DNA from: a virus
Length of the DNA: 41,267 nucleotides
Virus record (IMG/VR): IMGVR_UViG_3300010400_000015
Location: 1-41,267 of that record
Strand: one strand, 5' to 3'
The translations under genes were made by a program, and so were the position numbers. The notes beneath the pieces are model-generated. The model searched no databases. It saw only the letters and a program-made list of their open reading frames with translations, and was not told where the DNA came from. Each line of letters opens with the position of its first letter. The stretch's first letter is position 1. Positions 31,219 through 38,812 of this stretch are shown piece after piece.

Positions 31219-31489
31219 TTTCTAACTCCTCTTTCACTTCTTTCACTTCCCAAAATAATTTTTCCGCCTCATAAATAAATAAATTAAATTCGGCAACAAA
31301 TCTATTAAATTCATCGCGCGTCATCTCATTGTATAAAGCTGTATAAGGTCTCTGGTCTTTATCCTCATGGCCCTTAAGGTTCAACCAAAGAAATCTTATT
31401 CCGTCAGTTGCTTGGATAGTTATTCCAAGTTTGGTTTCATGAAAATCATGCCCTATTCTGGCGCTTACTTTAATTTTCTTTTCATCCAT
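31178..31489 (-). CDS. 103-residue hypothetical protein
   Basis: ATG 31489 follows GGAAGTAAGAG. N-terminal beta-rich part (KIKVSARIGHDFHETKLGITIQATDGIRFLWLNLKG) and a helical acidic C-terminus (EAEKLFWEVKEVKEELENVQ). No known family. It is part of the string of small genes downstream of portal and overlaps the following gene by 41 bases. Confidence 0.68.
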   Translation of the reverse strand: MDEKKIKVSARIGHDFHETKLGITIQATDGIRFLWLNLKGHEDKDQRPYTALYNEMTRDEFNRFVAEFNLFIYEAEKLFWEVKEVKEELENVQINDETTQENS

Positions 31490-31492
31490 CTC

Positions 31493-31888
31493 TTACTTCC
31501 CCTTCATTAGAGATTGTATCTTAAATGCGTCGCTTATTTCTTCATGAGTTAACTCTTTCTTTATATTTCTAGCTACTTTCTCAACTTGCAATATAAGCGC
31601 CGTGATTCCGCGCTTCATTTCATGCTCGATATAAAATGGCATCTTTTCGACAAACATTCTTGCTATCGTTTCGTCCCTGCATTTAACGGATAAAGAATCA
31701 CCATTTTTAAAAGTAAAAACTAATCCCCACGATAGCTTTTCTTCTGGTATTTCGTGGAATTTTGTTGTATTTAATCCCGCATATGAATGAGCTGAAAAAT
31801 GATCGTACACAACATAAACATAGCTCAAATCATTTATATTAAAATATATAGGCGCTTCATCCACTTGACTAGTAATTATGGTTAGCAT
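31493..31888 (-). CDS. 131-residue hypothetical protein, paralogue of the next gene upstream
   Basis: It opens MLTIITSQVDEAPIYFNINDLSYVYVV, closely matching the start of the 85-residue protein encoded upstream, MLVIVKSTEDESIYFDINTLLGVYL. Both then have FxFxxxDxxxVKC, so they are tandem duplicates; this one carries an extra helical C-terminus (EEISDAFKIQ). ATG 31888 overlaps the upstream gene by 7 bases. Function unknown. Confidence 0.7.
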   Translation of the reverse strand: MLTIITSQVDEAPIYFNINDLSYVYVVYDHFSAHSYAGLNTTKFHEIPEEKLSWGLVFTFKNGDSLSVKCRDETIARMFVEKMPFYIEHEMKRGITALILQVEKVARNIKKELTHEEISDAFKIQSLMKGK

Positions 31889-32139
31889 CCAAATCTTCCT
31901 TCGACTGCTATCATTGCTACCTCTTCTTTATCTCTTACTGCAGCATGAAGACGATTAACCGTAAAATAAAGTGTTTCTTTTGCCAATTGAGGAGAAAGGC
32001 ACTTTACATTTTGACGATCGCTATTTCTGAAACAAAATACTACTAAATTAGGATCTTCCCTGGAAAGATAAACGCCAAGTAAAGTATTTATATCAAAATA
32101 TATGGATTCATCTTCAGTGCTTTTAACTATTACTAACAT
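31882..32139 (-). CDS. 85-residue hypothetical protein, shorter tandem paralogue
   Basis: Its ATG (32139) is inside the portal gene's end (17-base overlap), a coupled start. It shares the MLxIVxSxxDE.IYFDIN...VY block and FCFRNSDRQNVKC with the 131-residue product downstream and ends earlier. Probably a small, soluble beta-rich protein. Function unknown. Confidence 0.68.
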   Translation of the reverse strand: MLVIVKSTEDESIYFDINTLLGVYLSREDPNLVVFCFRNSDRQNVKCLSPQLAKETLYFTVNRLHAAVRDKEEVAMIAVEGRFGC

Positions 32140-34429
32140 TATCTACACCATCCCTATTCGCTTGCGATACTTCATGCTTATGCTTTTCCCATTCTAGCGC
32201 ATCTGAGCTCAAAGCGGTAGTTAGTTCCACCTCGGTCCTAGCTTTTTCAGCATCAATTTGTTCAGCTTTTAACAATTGATCAACCTGAGATTGTTGCAAT
32301 TTACCAGCATCAAGCATTACTACCGCATCAGCTTTCTTGTTATCAATAGCCACTTCAGCTGCCTTTATTTGCAAATCTTGCGCATTTTTCTGGGCTTTTT
32401 GGATGTAATCAGCCACAAATTGCGATTCTTGATTCTCCACTTTTTGTCGCTCTATATCTGCTGCAGTCTGACCACGAGTAATTTCAGCCATTAATTTAGC
32501 TTTCTCCAATTGCGCTATTTCCTGTTGTTGCTGGCCTTGAGCCTCCATTTCTTGCTGTTTACGAGGCAAAAATTCATCTTCAAATATTGCTTTAGCCCTA
32601 TCTGAGCCTCTAAATTCAATATTATCCATAAGTACGGATGCTCCATCAGTTGAGAAAAATTCATTTATTAAAGGACTTATATTCATTATATTAGAGATTT
32701 GTTGTACAGCAAGTTGTTTTTGTACCGCAACACTAGGACCAGCTTCAATCGTCACCAACATATCATCAGCATCATATTGCATTTGAATTGAGTTAGGGTC
32801 AGGCTGTTTATTAATCTTGTTGTTAACAAGTTCGTAGCTACGTGTGCCGTCATTTTTCCTTACAGGGATGTGGCGAGGACCTTTAAGAATCTTAGGTAAT
32901 ACTGGCAATATCACCTGGGCAATGCGGTCTAAGCCTCTAAAATAGCCTACAAGCCATGGGCTAGCACCTTGACTAGTTTGTAATGCGCCCTGTTTAAATG
33001 CTTCGCCAGACATGTAACGAGAGTTCATGGCCATTTCATCATCATAGTCACCAGTGATAGTCTGCAACAATCTATCGCACTGCAAGAATGTTTCCATCAC
33101 AATAGGCGGCGTATCAACCCGAGCAACAGGCTGCGGAGGGCTTAAACGAATGTTCGGGTCTTGTTTGTACAGCTCTTGCCACACCATCGTATTAGGCTTC
33201 TGATAATTCTGATAAGCGCGTTGAAATTCTTTATCATCGGGGATAGCTTCCACAGATATCATGAACTTATGCATCACCATATTCTCAAGCTCATTACCTA
33301 ACGTTTGGCCAGCAAAGTTTTTGAGCTTCTGCGTATCAACCGCATGATGAGCCCAACTACGCGTAACTTGCTTCAAATTAGCGCCTGTACCACCTACTGA
33401 TTCTTCGGATATAACCGAATTACCATCAATAAACACTAATGGCAACTTATCAAACACAGTTTCTTCATAGTTTAAAATCTGGCCTTCACAAACCGTATAA
33501 ACACAAATAGTTGTTTCATCCGTCCAACGGTCAGCAACAGGTTTTGGAGGTACAGCCATAATGCCAGCCTCTTTCCATTCTTTTAAGAACTCTGGATATC
33601 TATCAGCATCCATTGTCTTACCGGTTGCCAATTGCAATATTTTCTTAGGCGTAACTTTCTTATCGTAGTACATGCCAACCATAGCAATTTCACGTGACGT
33701 GCCAGTATTGTAAGACCAATTAAAGCCTGAACCTTCGCCAGAGCCGGTAAAACTAATATTCTTAGCAGCTTCTTTACCGAATGTTCGAGTTAATTCTTCC
33801 TTGGTCATTGGTATGATTTCAGACGCCCATTGGCCATCACCTTTGTGAGATTCTTGTGCTGCTGGATCGAACACGCAAAATGGCGGGTAACGGCGTTCAA
33901 GCATGATATTCTGTTCAAAAGAACGTGGAGTTCGATAATCGGTAGATACACGAGCAACACTCCAGCCGCCAATTAATAAGTCACTCCATACCTGATAACC
34001 AAATCTATCATTCTGTGGATTGTATAAGAGTTCGCGGTAATACCCTTCTAACAGCTCCATTCTATCGATAAATTCTTTAGTCAACTCTTGCGGTAACATA
34101 CCATCAGTAGCTCGCACCGTAATAGATGGTTCTTGAGTCATGAAGATGGAGCGGAGTTTGGATATCTTGGCCTCAATAATGTTAAAGCTAATAGCTGGTT
34201 TTTTCAAATCATTTAATGACTGATATTCTAATGGCCCTAAGTTATCTACGCAGATAAAATGCACATTCTTTTTATAGCGCTCGATATTATCACGAAAATA
34301 CGTATACCCTTCTTCGATATTTTTTTTGATATCTTCAAGTTTTTCTTGGAACTCCGGCGTAGAAAAATTCTTGGTTGGCTCTTTCTTGCTTTTGTAGGGT
34401 GAATCATCGTCAATCGAATAATTTGTCAT
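32123..34429 (-). CDS. Portal protein, P22 gp1-like long form
   Basis: A protein of about 768 residues (774 if the ATG at 34447 is used). P22 portal is 725, unlike the ~500-residue portals of other types. The wing/stem core carries portal-type segments (KPAISFNIIEAKISKLRSIFMTQEP; GYQVWSDLLIGGWSVARV; ETFLQCDRLLQTITGDY; MSGEAFKQGALQ). The last ~150 residues are a long charged Gln/Glu/Lys helix region (RKQQEMEAQGQQQQEIAQLEKAKL...), the barrel known in P22-type portals, which senses packing. ATG 34429 follows GGAAATAAATATC, whereas ATG 34447 overlaps terL and has no ribosome site. It forms the dodecameric DNA channel. Confidence 0.9.
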   Translation of the reverse strand: MTNYSIDDDSPYKSKKEPTKNFSTPEFQEKLEDIKKNIEEGYTYFRDNIERYKKNVHFICVDNLGPLEYQSLNDLKKPAISFNIIEAKISKLRSIFMTQEPSITVRATDGMLPQELTKEFIDRMELLEGYYRELLYNPQNDRFGYQVWSDLLIGGWSVARVSTDYRTPRSFEQNIMLERRYPPFCVFDPAAQESHKGDGQWASEIIPMTKEELTRTFGKEAAKNISFTGSGEGSGFNWSYNTGTSREIAMVGMYYDKKVTPKKILQLATGKTMDADRYPEFLKEWKEAGIMAVPPKPVADRWTDETTICVYTVCEGQILNYEETVFDKLPLVFIDGNSVISEESVGGTGANLKQVTRSWAHHAVDTQKLKNFAGQTLGNELENMVMHKFMISVEAIPDDKEFQRAYQNYQKPNTMVWQELYKQDPNIRLSPPQPVARVDTPPIVMETFLQCDRLLQTITGDYDDEMAMNSRYMSGEAFKQGALQTSQGASPWLVGYFRGLDRIAQVILPVLPKILKGPRHIPVRKNDGTRSYELVNNKINKQPDPNSIQMQYDADDMLVTIEAGPSVAVQKQLAVQQISNIMNISPLINEFFSTDGASVLMDNIEFRGSDRAKAIFEDEFLPRKQQEMEAQGQQQQEIAQLEKAKLMAEITRGQTAADIERQKVENQESQFVADYIQKAQKNAQDLQIKAAEVAIDNKKADAVVMLDAGKLQQSQVDQLLKAEQIDAEKARTEVELTTALSSDALEWEKHKHEVSQANRDGVDNVSNS

Positions 34430-34434
34430 GATAT

Positions 34435-36000
34435 TTATTTCCGCCATAAAGTTTGATGGGCTCGTTCATAGGTGTCTATATAACCACCATAGTTTTGAGT
34501 GAATTGTTTTGTTTCTGGACTGCTGTTTAATTGATTTAAAATAGTCCTGTCAATAAATGTAAATTTAATTGCATCATATGCTGTATCACAAATATCATCA
34601 TGCGCATGCGTTTCATTGGCCGTAATACGACGCATATGTTTAATGCATTCATCATAATGCGCAGCATAAGCGCTGAAACTGATGAATTGCTGAGCAACAT
34701 AAGGCTGCATACTTAAGAATCGAGATGTCTTGTTGCCATCCTTCTTGGTGCGCTCTATTTCTCTAACCTGGAGCCCACGTAATTCGCTTAATAAACTGAG
34801 CAAAGTCACGCCCGTAGATTTCTTTTCAATTGCAACCATTTGAGGGGGCTTTTTATGCAATTGACAACGATGCCAGAAGGCAAAGAAAGCATCTTTTAGT
34901 TCTCGGGGCTCAACTTTAATTTGCATACAATCAATCCAATGCAAGCCAAACTCGCCAGTTTCTTTACCAAGTTGTCTAATCTTGTAAATACCCCAAAAAC
35001 TAAATACCGTGAAATCGTTATACGACTTAGTGCCTTCCGCGGTATCAGCCGTAATAAAGCTGTATAAAATTTCAGGTTCATAATCCAATACAGGGAACAT
35101 ATCATCCTTGAAAAGAGAGCCGCCAGAAGGTTGAGGGTCTTGTTGGAATTGTGCTGCAAAAGTGTAAATATCAGTCTTCTGCTTGATTAATAATTGCTCT
35201 AACGTATTCTTGTGAGGACAAAGCACGTGACCAAGCTCATCAATCGCTTTCAAGATAACGCGACGCCATTCATGGCCATCATTGCCCTCTAAGAGATAAC
35301 CGCCGATATCATCTTCACGTAACCGTTGAAAGATGCCTATGATTGGCACGTTAAAGCCCCTAGGGCGCTGCTCTATAGTTTCTCTATAGTTGCGTAAGGC
35401 ATGTAGGCGTTTCGCGTCACTATGGACGTCATCGGGCTTGTGAAAGTCATCGATGATAACGCAACCACTAAACCTGTCTAAACCTAACCTGCCCGCATTA
35501 CGGCCGGTCACGGGACCACCTGAGCCGAAGGCAGCGCATTCGCCGCCAGCGGTCGTTCGGAAGAACTTCTTGCCTCGTGCATTTTGGTCAATAGCAACAT
35601 TAAATAGCGCTTGATATTCAGGCAGCATGATAATGCGCTTTACGGTTTCATTATGTGTTTGCGCCAAGTCGAGCGAATAGGAGATATAGATAAAATTGCA
35701 ATCAGCATAGCGCGTATAAGCCCATGCCATAAAGAATACTAAGATAGTAGATTTACCCGAGCCTGGCTCAACATTAATCATCGAACGATTGTTTGGATTA
35801 TTGAACAAATATACTAATTCTTTACAGATAGTGATGACGTGTGATTCACGAGCGACTGGCTGTGGAATAATAAAGGGATTGCCAGTTAATAATGGATAAA
35901 AGTACTTAATAAACTCCAATAATGAGGCCTGGAGCGTGGTTTTGAGGTCCAACAGAGGGTCAATTTCAAGAATATCTGCCACATTAGATGTCCTTAACAT
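34435..36000 (-). CDS. terL: Terminase large subunit
   Basis: A 521-residue packaging motor. The ATPase part has a Walker A-like VEPGSGKST (about 77-85) with the catalytic lysine, and Walker B CVIIDDFHKPDD (170-181). The nuclease part is visible as ITADTAEGTKSYNDFTVFSFWG (D-rich first acidic strand), VAIEKKSTGVTLLSLL (second acid) and HAHDDICDTAYDAIKF (third acid pair), the RNase H-like set of terminases. It packages DNA into the prohead through the portal and cuts concatemers. The ATG at 36000 overlaps the end of terS by 7 bases; the stop is 6 bases before the chosen portal start. Confidence 0.95.
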   Translation of the reverse strand: MLRTSNVADILEIDPLLDLKTTLQASLLEFIKYFYPLLTGNPFIIPQPVARESHVITICKELVYLFNNPNNRSMINVEPGSGKSTILVFFMAWAYTRYADCNFIYISYSLDLAQTHNETVKRIIMLPEYQALFNVAIDQNARGKKFFRTTAGGECAAFGSGGPVTGRNAGRLGLDRFSGCVIIDDFHKPDDVHSDAKRLHALRNYRETIEQRPRGFNVPIIGIFQRLREDDIGGYLLEGNDGHEWRRVILKAIDELGHVLCPHKNTLEQLLIKQKTDIYTFAAQFQQDPQPSGGSLFKDDMFPVLDYEPEILYSFITADTAEGTKSYNDFTVFSFWGIYKIRQLGKETGEFGLHWIDCMQIKVEPRELKDAFFAFWHRCQLHKKPPQMVAIEKKSTGVTLLSLLSELRGLQVREIERTKKDGNKTSRFLSMQPYVAQQFISFSAYAAHYDECIKHMRRITANETHAHDDICDTAYDAIKFTFIDRTILNQLNSSPETKQFTQNYGGYIDTYERAHQTLWRK

Positions 36001-36368
36001 TCATACTTCGCCTCTTTCTCTTTCAGCATCGTCGCTTCGGCATCAGTGCGCATCTTCTCTTTAACCTTATCAATCAGCTCTTCCATTGGCATAGAACTCC
36101 ATTTATGGATTGTGTCTAGCAAATAAGTAGCAGCTTTAATCGACGCCATCTGATTCTTTCCGTGGGCATGTCGCCATAAAATCTTGTGCAATTCCACTTC
36201 ATGAATAAGCTTGCCACAGTCCAGTTCGCGCTGATAATATTTGTTCAACGTATCAGTATTGATTTGCAGCATCTTACAAATGCCTTGATTAGGTATGCAC
36301 CTAGCCGCAAATAACATTACCGCAAGACGGTCTTCCTCATTGGGTGTATACTTAAGCCCTTGATCCAT
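35994..36368 (-). CDS. terS: Terminase small subunit
   Basis: A 124-residue helical protein with an N-terminal HTH (TPNEEDRLAVMLFAARCIPNQGICKMLQINTDTLNKYYQRELDCG) followed by a helical oligomerisation part, the plan of small terminases that recognise the pac/cos site. It directly precedes terL with a 7-base overlap. The ATG at 36368 is favoured because longer in-frame starts (to 36467) would run through the promoter at 36405-36432. Transcription begins about 30 bases upstream. Confidence 0.83.
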   Translation of the reverse strand: MDQGLKYTPNEEDRLAVMLFAARCIPNQGICKMLQINTDTLNKYYQRELDCGKLIHEVELHKILWRHAHGKNQMASIKAATYLLDTIHKWSSMPMEELIDKVKEKMRTDAEATMLKEKEAKYEC

Positions 36369-36404
36369 TTTAATACAATTCTCACTTTCCGAAACATGTT
36401 CAAA

Positions 36405-36432
36405 ATTATAACATAAGCGGCTAAACTTGCAA
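36405..36432 (-). promoter_or_regulatory. Leftward terminase-portal promoter (TTGCAA - 16 - TATAAT)
   Basis: On the minus strand, TTGCAA (36432-36427), 16 bases, TATAAT (36410-36405). Spacer length is the same as at the coat/scaffold promoter, and the same 14-bp dyad lies 4 bases upstream of the -35 box. It should drive terS through the small genes down to 30045. Confidence 0.75.
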
Positions 36433-36436
36433 TACT

Positions 36437-36450
36437 GTATAAATTTATAC
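36437..36450. promoter_or_regulatory. Late-regulator dyad GTATAAATTTATAC (perfect palindrome, copy 2)
   Basis: A 14-bp perfect palindrome immediately upstream of the terminase promoter. It differs by one base from GTATGAATTTATAC at the other late promoter (27263-27276). In both places TG or CTG precedes it, giving TGTATRAATTTATAC. It should bind a dimeric regulator of both late operons. Confidence 0.6.
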
Positions 36451-36542
36451 TGCATCAATGCTAACAATTCTGTTTATTTGCTGTATCACAACATTTAATT
36501 TCAAATTATTTTCAATATTCTTTAAAAAAATCTCAAAATTAC

Positions 36543-36570
36543 TTGAAATATTTGCAAAGACTGTTATACT
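36543..36570 (+). promoter_or_regulatory. Rightward promoter for the small-gene block (TTGAAA - 16 - TATACT)
   Basis: TTGAAA (36543-36548), 16 bases, TATACT (36565-36570), 29 bases before the ATG at 36600. A TATTTTCAATATT-N-TTTAAA segment about 30 bases upstream (36505-36525) closely matches the sequence around the leftward early promoter (347-365), so both may share a regulator. Confidence 0.65.
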
Positions 36571-36599
36571 CACAATACAAACTAAACAGGGGCAGAGAC

Positions 36600-36824
36600 A
36601 TGAAAGATCTCATCGCAATAGATAACGCGATTAAATTACTAGAAGCTAAATATTTATTCTGTACACAAAATGGTTTTTTAAAAACTGCTGGATATCTCCA
36701 AAGAATTATTCAGATTGGAAAAGCTTATACAACAATAGATTGGGTAAATCATGATGAAGTAGCAGATATATTAAGGCGCACTGGAGATGAAATTACAACA
36801 GCAGGAATGGGAGTGAATAAATGA
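36600..36824 (+). CDS. 74-residue hypothetical protein, first gene of the right-hand small-gene block
   Basis: ATG 36600 follows CAGGGGCAGAGAC; longer in-frame starts run through the promoter. A soluble, all-helical protein (KDLIAIDNAIKLLEAKYLFC, then GYLQRIIQIGKAYTT and NHDEVADILRRTGDEI). No family recognised. It overlaps the next gene by ATGA. Confidence 0.7.
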   Translation: MKDLIAIDNAIKLLEAKYLFCTQNGFLKTAGYLQRIIQIGKAYTTIDWVNHDEVADILRRTGDEITTAGMGVNK

Positions 36825-37057
36825 GCAAATATAAAGTACTAGATATGATGATTGAATTAATCCGCGATGAAATCGAAAGTTCTAGAGGAGATGTGTCAGA
36901 TCAAATTCTAGACTGTTTTGAGGCAATGAATATATTAGCAGAAAAGCTCAAAGAAGCATCTGTAAATCCAAATGTAATAAGAAAAATCATGCTGTATTTC
37001 GCTGAATCTTTACGTGAAGTCACTGAAGAAGAAGGTTGGGGTTTAGCTTGCAACTAA
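36821..37057 (+). CDS. 78-residue hypothetical helical protein
   Basis: Coupled ATGA start at 36821. Helical, acidic: KVLDMMIELIRDEIESSRGD ... DCFEAMNILAEKLKEAS and an acidic end SLREVTEEEGWG. No family recognised. Confidence 0.68.
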   Translation: MSKYKVLDMMIELIRDEIESSRGDVSDQILDCFEAMNILAEKLKEASVNPNVIRKIMLYFAESLREVTEEEGWGLACN

Positions 37058-37083
37058 GTGCAAAATTAAAGGAATTGATTATC

Positions 37084-37389
37084 ATGGATGTAAAAACAAA
37101 AGAAAAGTTATTCTACACAGCCGCTCATAATTTTCTAATTGACTATAGAAAGCTTCGTCTAAAAATGTTATTACCTATAGATGTGGTAGATAGTTATCGC
37201 TCTAGAGTAATGGCGGCATTTAAAAAAATTGAATCTAAACTGGATGATATTAATCAGCCGGCTTTTTTTAAAACAATTACTCAAATAAACGCCATTATAT
37301 ACAACCTAAAAACTTTAGCAAGAAATAGACATTTTGAGCAATTAAAGATGACAATAAAAGAACAGTTATCATTAGAGAGGATTGAATAA
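37084..37389 (+). CDS. 101-residue hypothetical helical, basic protein
   Basis: ATG 37084 follows AAAGGAATTGATTATC; longer in-frame starts at 37036 overlap the previous gene's end. It is helical and basic (FLIDYRKLRLKMLLPIDVVDSYRSRVMAAFKKIES; LARNRHFEQLKMTIKEQLSLERIE). No family recognised. Confidence 0.66.
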   Translation: MDVKTKEKLFYTAAHNFLIDYRKLRLKMLLPIDVVDSYRSRVMAAFKKIESKLDDINQPAFFKTITQINAIIYNLKTLARNRHFEQLKMTIKEQLSLERIE

Positions 37390-37400
37390 AGGAGATTATC

Positions 37401-37715
37401 ATGGAGAGATGGACTTCTCGCAAAATATCAGCAGCAATAAGACGATTAAACATTAGATATGGCGAAGAACGATATATGTATCGCAATGACAGGATATATG
37501 AGCGCGATATAAAAAAGGATGTATATAGATGTATATGCAAAGCAGATAAAATGGAGTTATTAATTCAAAGGAGTGTTAAAAATGATGTTACTACTAGATG
37601 CTATATTATTGGTTATAGGATTTTTCATAATAAATCTAATCAACGAAAAAGTGCGTATACTCTTTGTAATTGGAATGTTGATAATCAGCATGTCATTTAC
37701 AGAATGGCTAAATGA
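37401..37715 (+). CDS. 104-residue basic hypothetical protein, overlapping the next gene by 134 bases
   Basis: ATG 37401 has an excellent AAAGGAGATTATC site. The N-terminal part (SRKISAAIRRLNIRYGEERYMYRNDRIYERDIKKD) is strongly basic and Tyr/Arg-rich. The rest (from about codon 61) is in another frame of the 59-residue membrane gene at 37582. Both starts have good ribosome sites, so the two may be genuinely overlapping, or the end of this frame may be unselected. Confidence 0.55.
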   Translation: MERWTSRKISAAIRRLNIRYGEERYMYRNDRIYERDIKKDVYRCICKADKMELLIQRSVKNDVTTRCYIIGYRIFHNKSNQRKSAYTLCNWNVDNQHVIYRMAK

Positions 37716-37761
37716 AACGCCAGTAAATCACAATCATATACAAATGGAGATAATGAAATAA
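37582..37761 (+). CDS. 59-residue two-span membrane protein
   Basis: ATG 37582 follows AAAGGAGTGTTAAA. Two hydrophobic helices, residues 2-20 (MLLLDAILLVIGFFIINLI) and about 26-43, are followed by a hydrophilic C-terminus with an NHNH repeat. It overlaps the 37401 frame and ends by a TAATG overlap with the next gene. Function unknown; membrane location likely. Confidence 0.66.
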   Translation: MMLLLDAILLVIGFFIINLINEKVRILFVIGMLIISMSFTEWLNETPVNHNHIQMEIMK

Positions 37762-37934
37762 TGAATATATATAAATATAAAGCTATTTGCCCTATTTGCG
37801 AAAATAAAAGAGAGCTTATGGATTGGGTGCCGCAAGAAGATATCTCTTTAAAATGTGAAAAATGCAACGAAATAGAAGAAAACATCAAACGTAAAATTCA
37901 TTTTGAAAATATGGAAAAGGAATTAACCAAATGA
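37761..37934 (+). CDS. 57-residue zinc-ribbon-like protein
   Basis: Coupled TAATG start. Two CxxC knuckles, CPIC (10-13) and CEKC (32-35), are separated by about 18 residues, the spacing of a small zinc ribbon. The rest is charged and helical. It may bind nucleic acid or a host protein. It overlaps the following gene by ATGA. Confidence 0.65.
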   Translation: MNIYKYKAICPICENKRELMDWVPQEDISLKCEKCNEIEENIKRKIHFENMEKELTK

Positions 37935-38080
37935 TAGCAGCAATATTGCATCTAATAATTAGCTTGGTCTTTGGTTCAGCTGTTGGAAGAGAGCTTGCTC
38001 ACGAAAAATATGGGTGGGCAATATTTTACGCAATTGGACTTTTTTCCAATGTAACCATAATTGTCATGAATCTCACATAA
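37931..38080 (+). CDS. 49-residue two-span membrane protein
   Basis: ATGA start at 37931. Hydrophobic segments about 1-17 (MIAAILHLIISLVFGSA) and 29-48 (WAIFYAIGLFSNVTIIVMNL) are separated by a charged loop GRELAHEKYG. No family recognised; a phage membrane micro-protein. Confidence 0.62.
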   Translation: MIAAILHLIISLVFGSAVGRELAHEKYGWAIFYAIGLFSNVTIIVMNLT

Positions 38081-38090
38081 GGACGCTAAA

Positions 38091-38306
38091 ATGACTGAAT
38101 TATCCGCCCAACTAATGCAAAAACTTTCGCAAGAAATTTTCACATATATGCGCCATTCACCTAAGGAATTTGTTGAAGCTTTTGATTTACAGATAGAGGA
38201 TCATTTCTTACCCCATCTTTATCAATTTGCAGGTTTCGCAGCTGTAAAGATAGATATAATCATTGCTAAAATTTTTGAAGATTTACAACAACTGGAGGAA
38301 AAATAA
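38091..38306 (+). CDS. 71-residue hypothetical protein
   Basis: ATG 38091 follows AAGGACGCTAAA. Helical, soluble: QKLSQEIFTYMRHSPKEFVEAF and FAAVKIDIIIAKIFEDLQQLEEK. No family recognised. Confidence 0.66.
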   Translation: MTELSAQLMQKLSQEIFTYMRHSPKEFVEAFDLQIEDHFLPHLYQFAGFAAVKIDIIIAKIFEDLQQLEEK

Positions 38307-38307
38307 A

Positions 38308-38736
38308 ATGAGTTTAACTGCTAAAGAGTTATTGAATTCAAAATTGAAGGTAATATCAGATATTGCCGAATCTGTTATAGATAACAGCCCCAATACTAGC
38401 CCAGGCGAGGATAGCTGTCTATTTGTAATAATGGAAGTAGTTAACGATATTTTTAAAGAATTAAATAATGGGCCAAGTGTATTAGATTGGTTTTTGGCTG
38501 AGATTAAAGGCACCAAGAAAGATGATGATGTAGATGAGCTTTATTATAACAGTAATGTTCGTCGTATGGAAATAACTAGAATGTTGCTTTTAAAGAAGCG
38601 CCATCATACAGATTATCGTTTATTTTTTGATAAAACTGCTGGCGTTCTTAAATTAGAAAAAAGAGAAGGTGAAGGATGCGATAGTTGTGGTGAAGAAGTT
38701 AAAGCAAATAGCTCTGATGATAAAACTATTCATTAA
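38308..38736 (+). CDS. 142-residue hypothetical protein, last of the block
   Basis: ATG 38308 follows GGAGGAAAAATAAA. It is acidic and helical (VMEVVNDIFKELNNG..., TKKDDDVDELYY, RMEITRMLLLKKRHHTDYRLFFDK) with a late CDSCGEE pair of Cys. No family recognised. Its stop is 51 bases from the end of the convergent gene 38788-39072, with an inverted repeat between. Confidence 0.7.
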   Translation: MSLTAKELLNSKLKVISDIAESVIDNSPNTSPGEDSCLFVIMEVVNDIFKELNNGPSVLDWFLAEIKGTKKDDDVDELYYNSNVRRMEITRMLLLKKRHHTDYRLFFDKTAGVLKLEKREGEGCDSCGEEVKANSSDDKTIH

Positions 38737-38749
38737 AGATAAATTAGGT

Positions 38750-38812
38750 TGAGGGAGATCACCGGGGAAACTAGCAAGCAGAGAAAGTTAGGATGGTGAG
38801 CAATCTCCCTCA
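38750..38812. repeat. Inverted repeat TGAGGGAGAT/ATCTCCCTCA across convergent gene ends
   Basis: TGAGGGAGAT (38750-38759) and ATCTCCCTCA (38803-38812) are perfect 10-bp complements; CACC (38760-38763) and GGTG (38795-38798) can extend the stem with a bulge. The right arm lies within the last codons of the gene at 38788. There is no T-run on either side, so it is not a standard terminator, but it may stabilise or process both transcripts. Confidence 0.6.

Noticed and set aside
37761-37934. Leftward 63-codon frame opposite the zinc-ribbon gene (37697-37888)
   Set aside because: The plus-strand gene has coupled start and stop with both neighbours and a CxxC...CxxC pattern; the opposite frame has neither.
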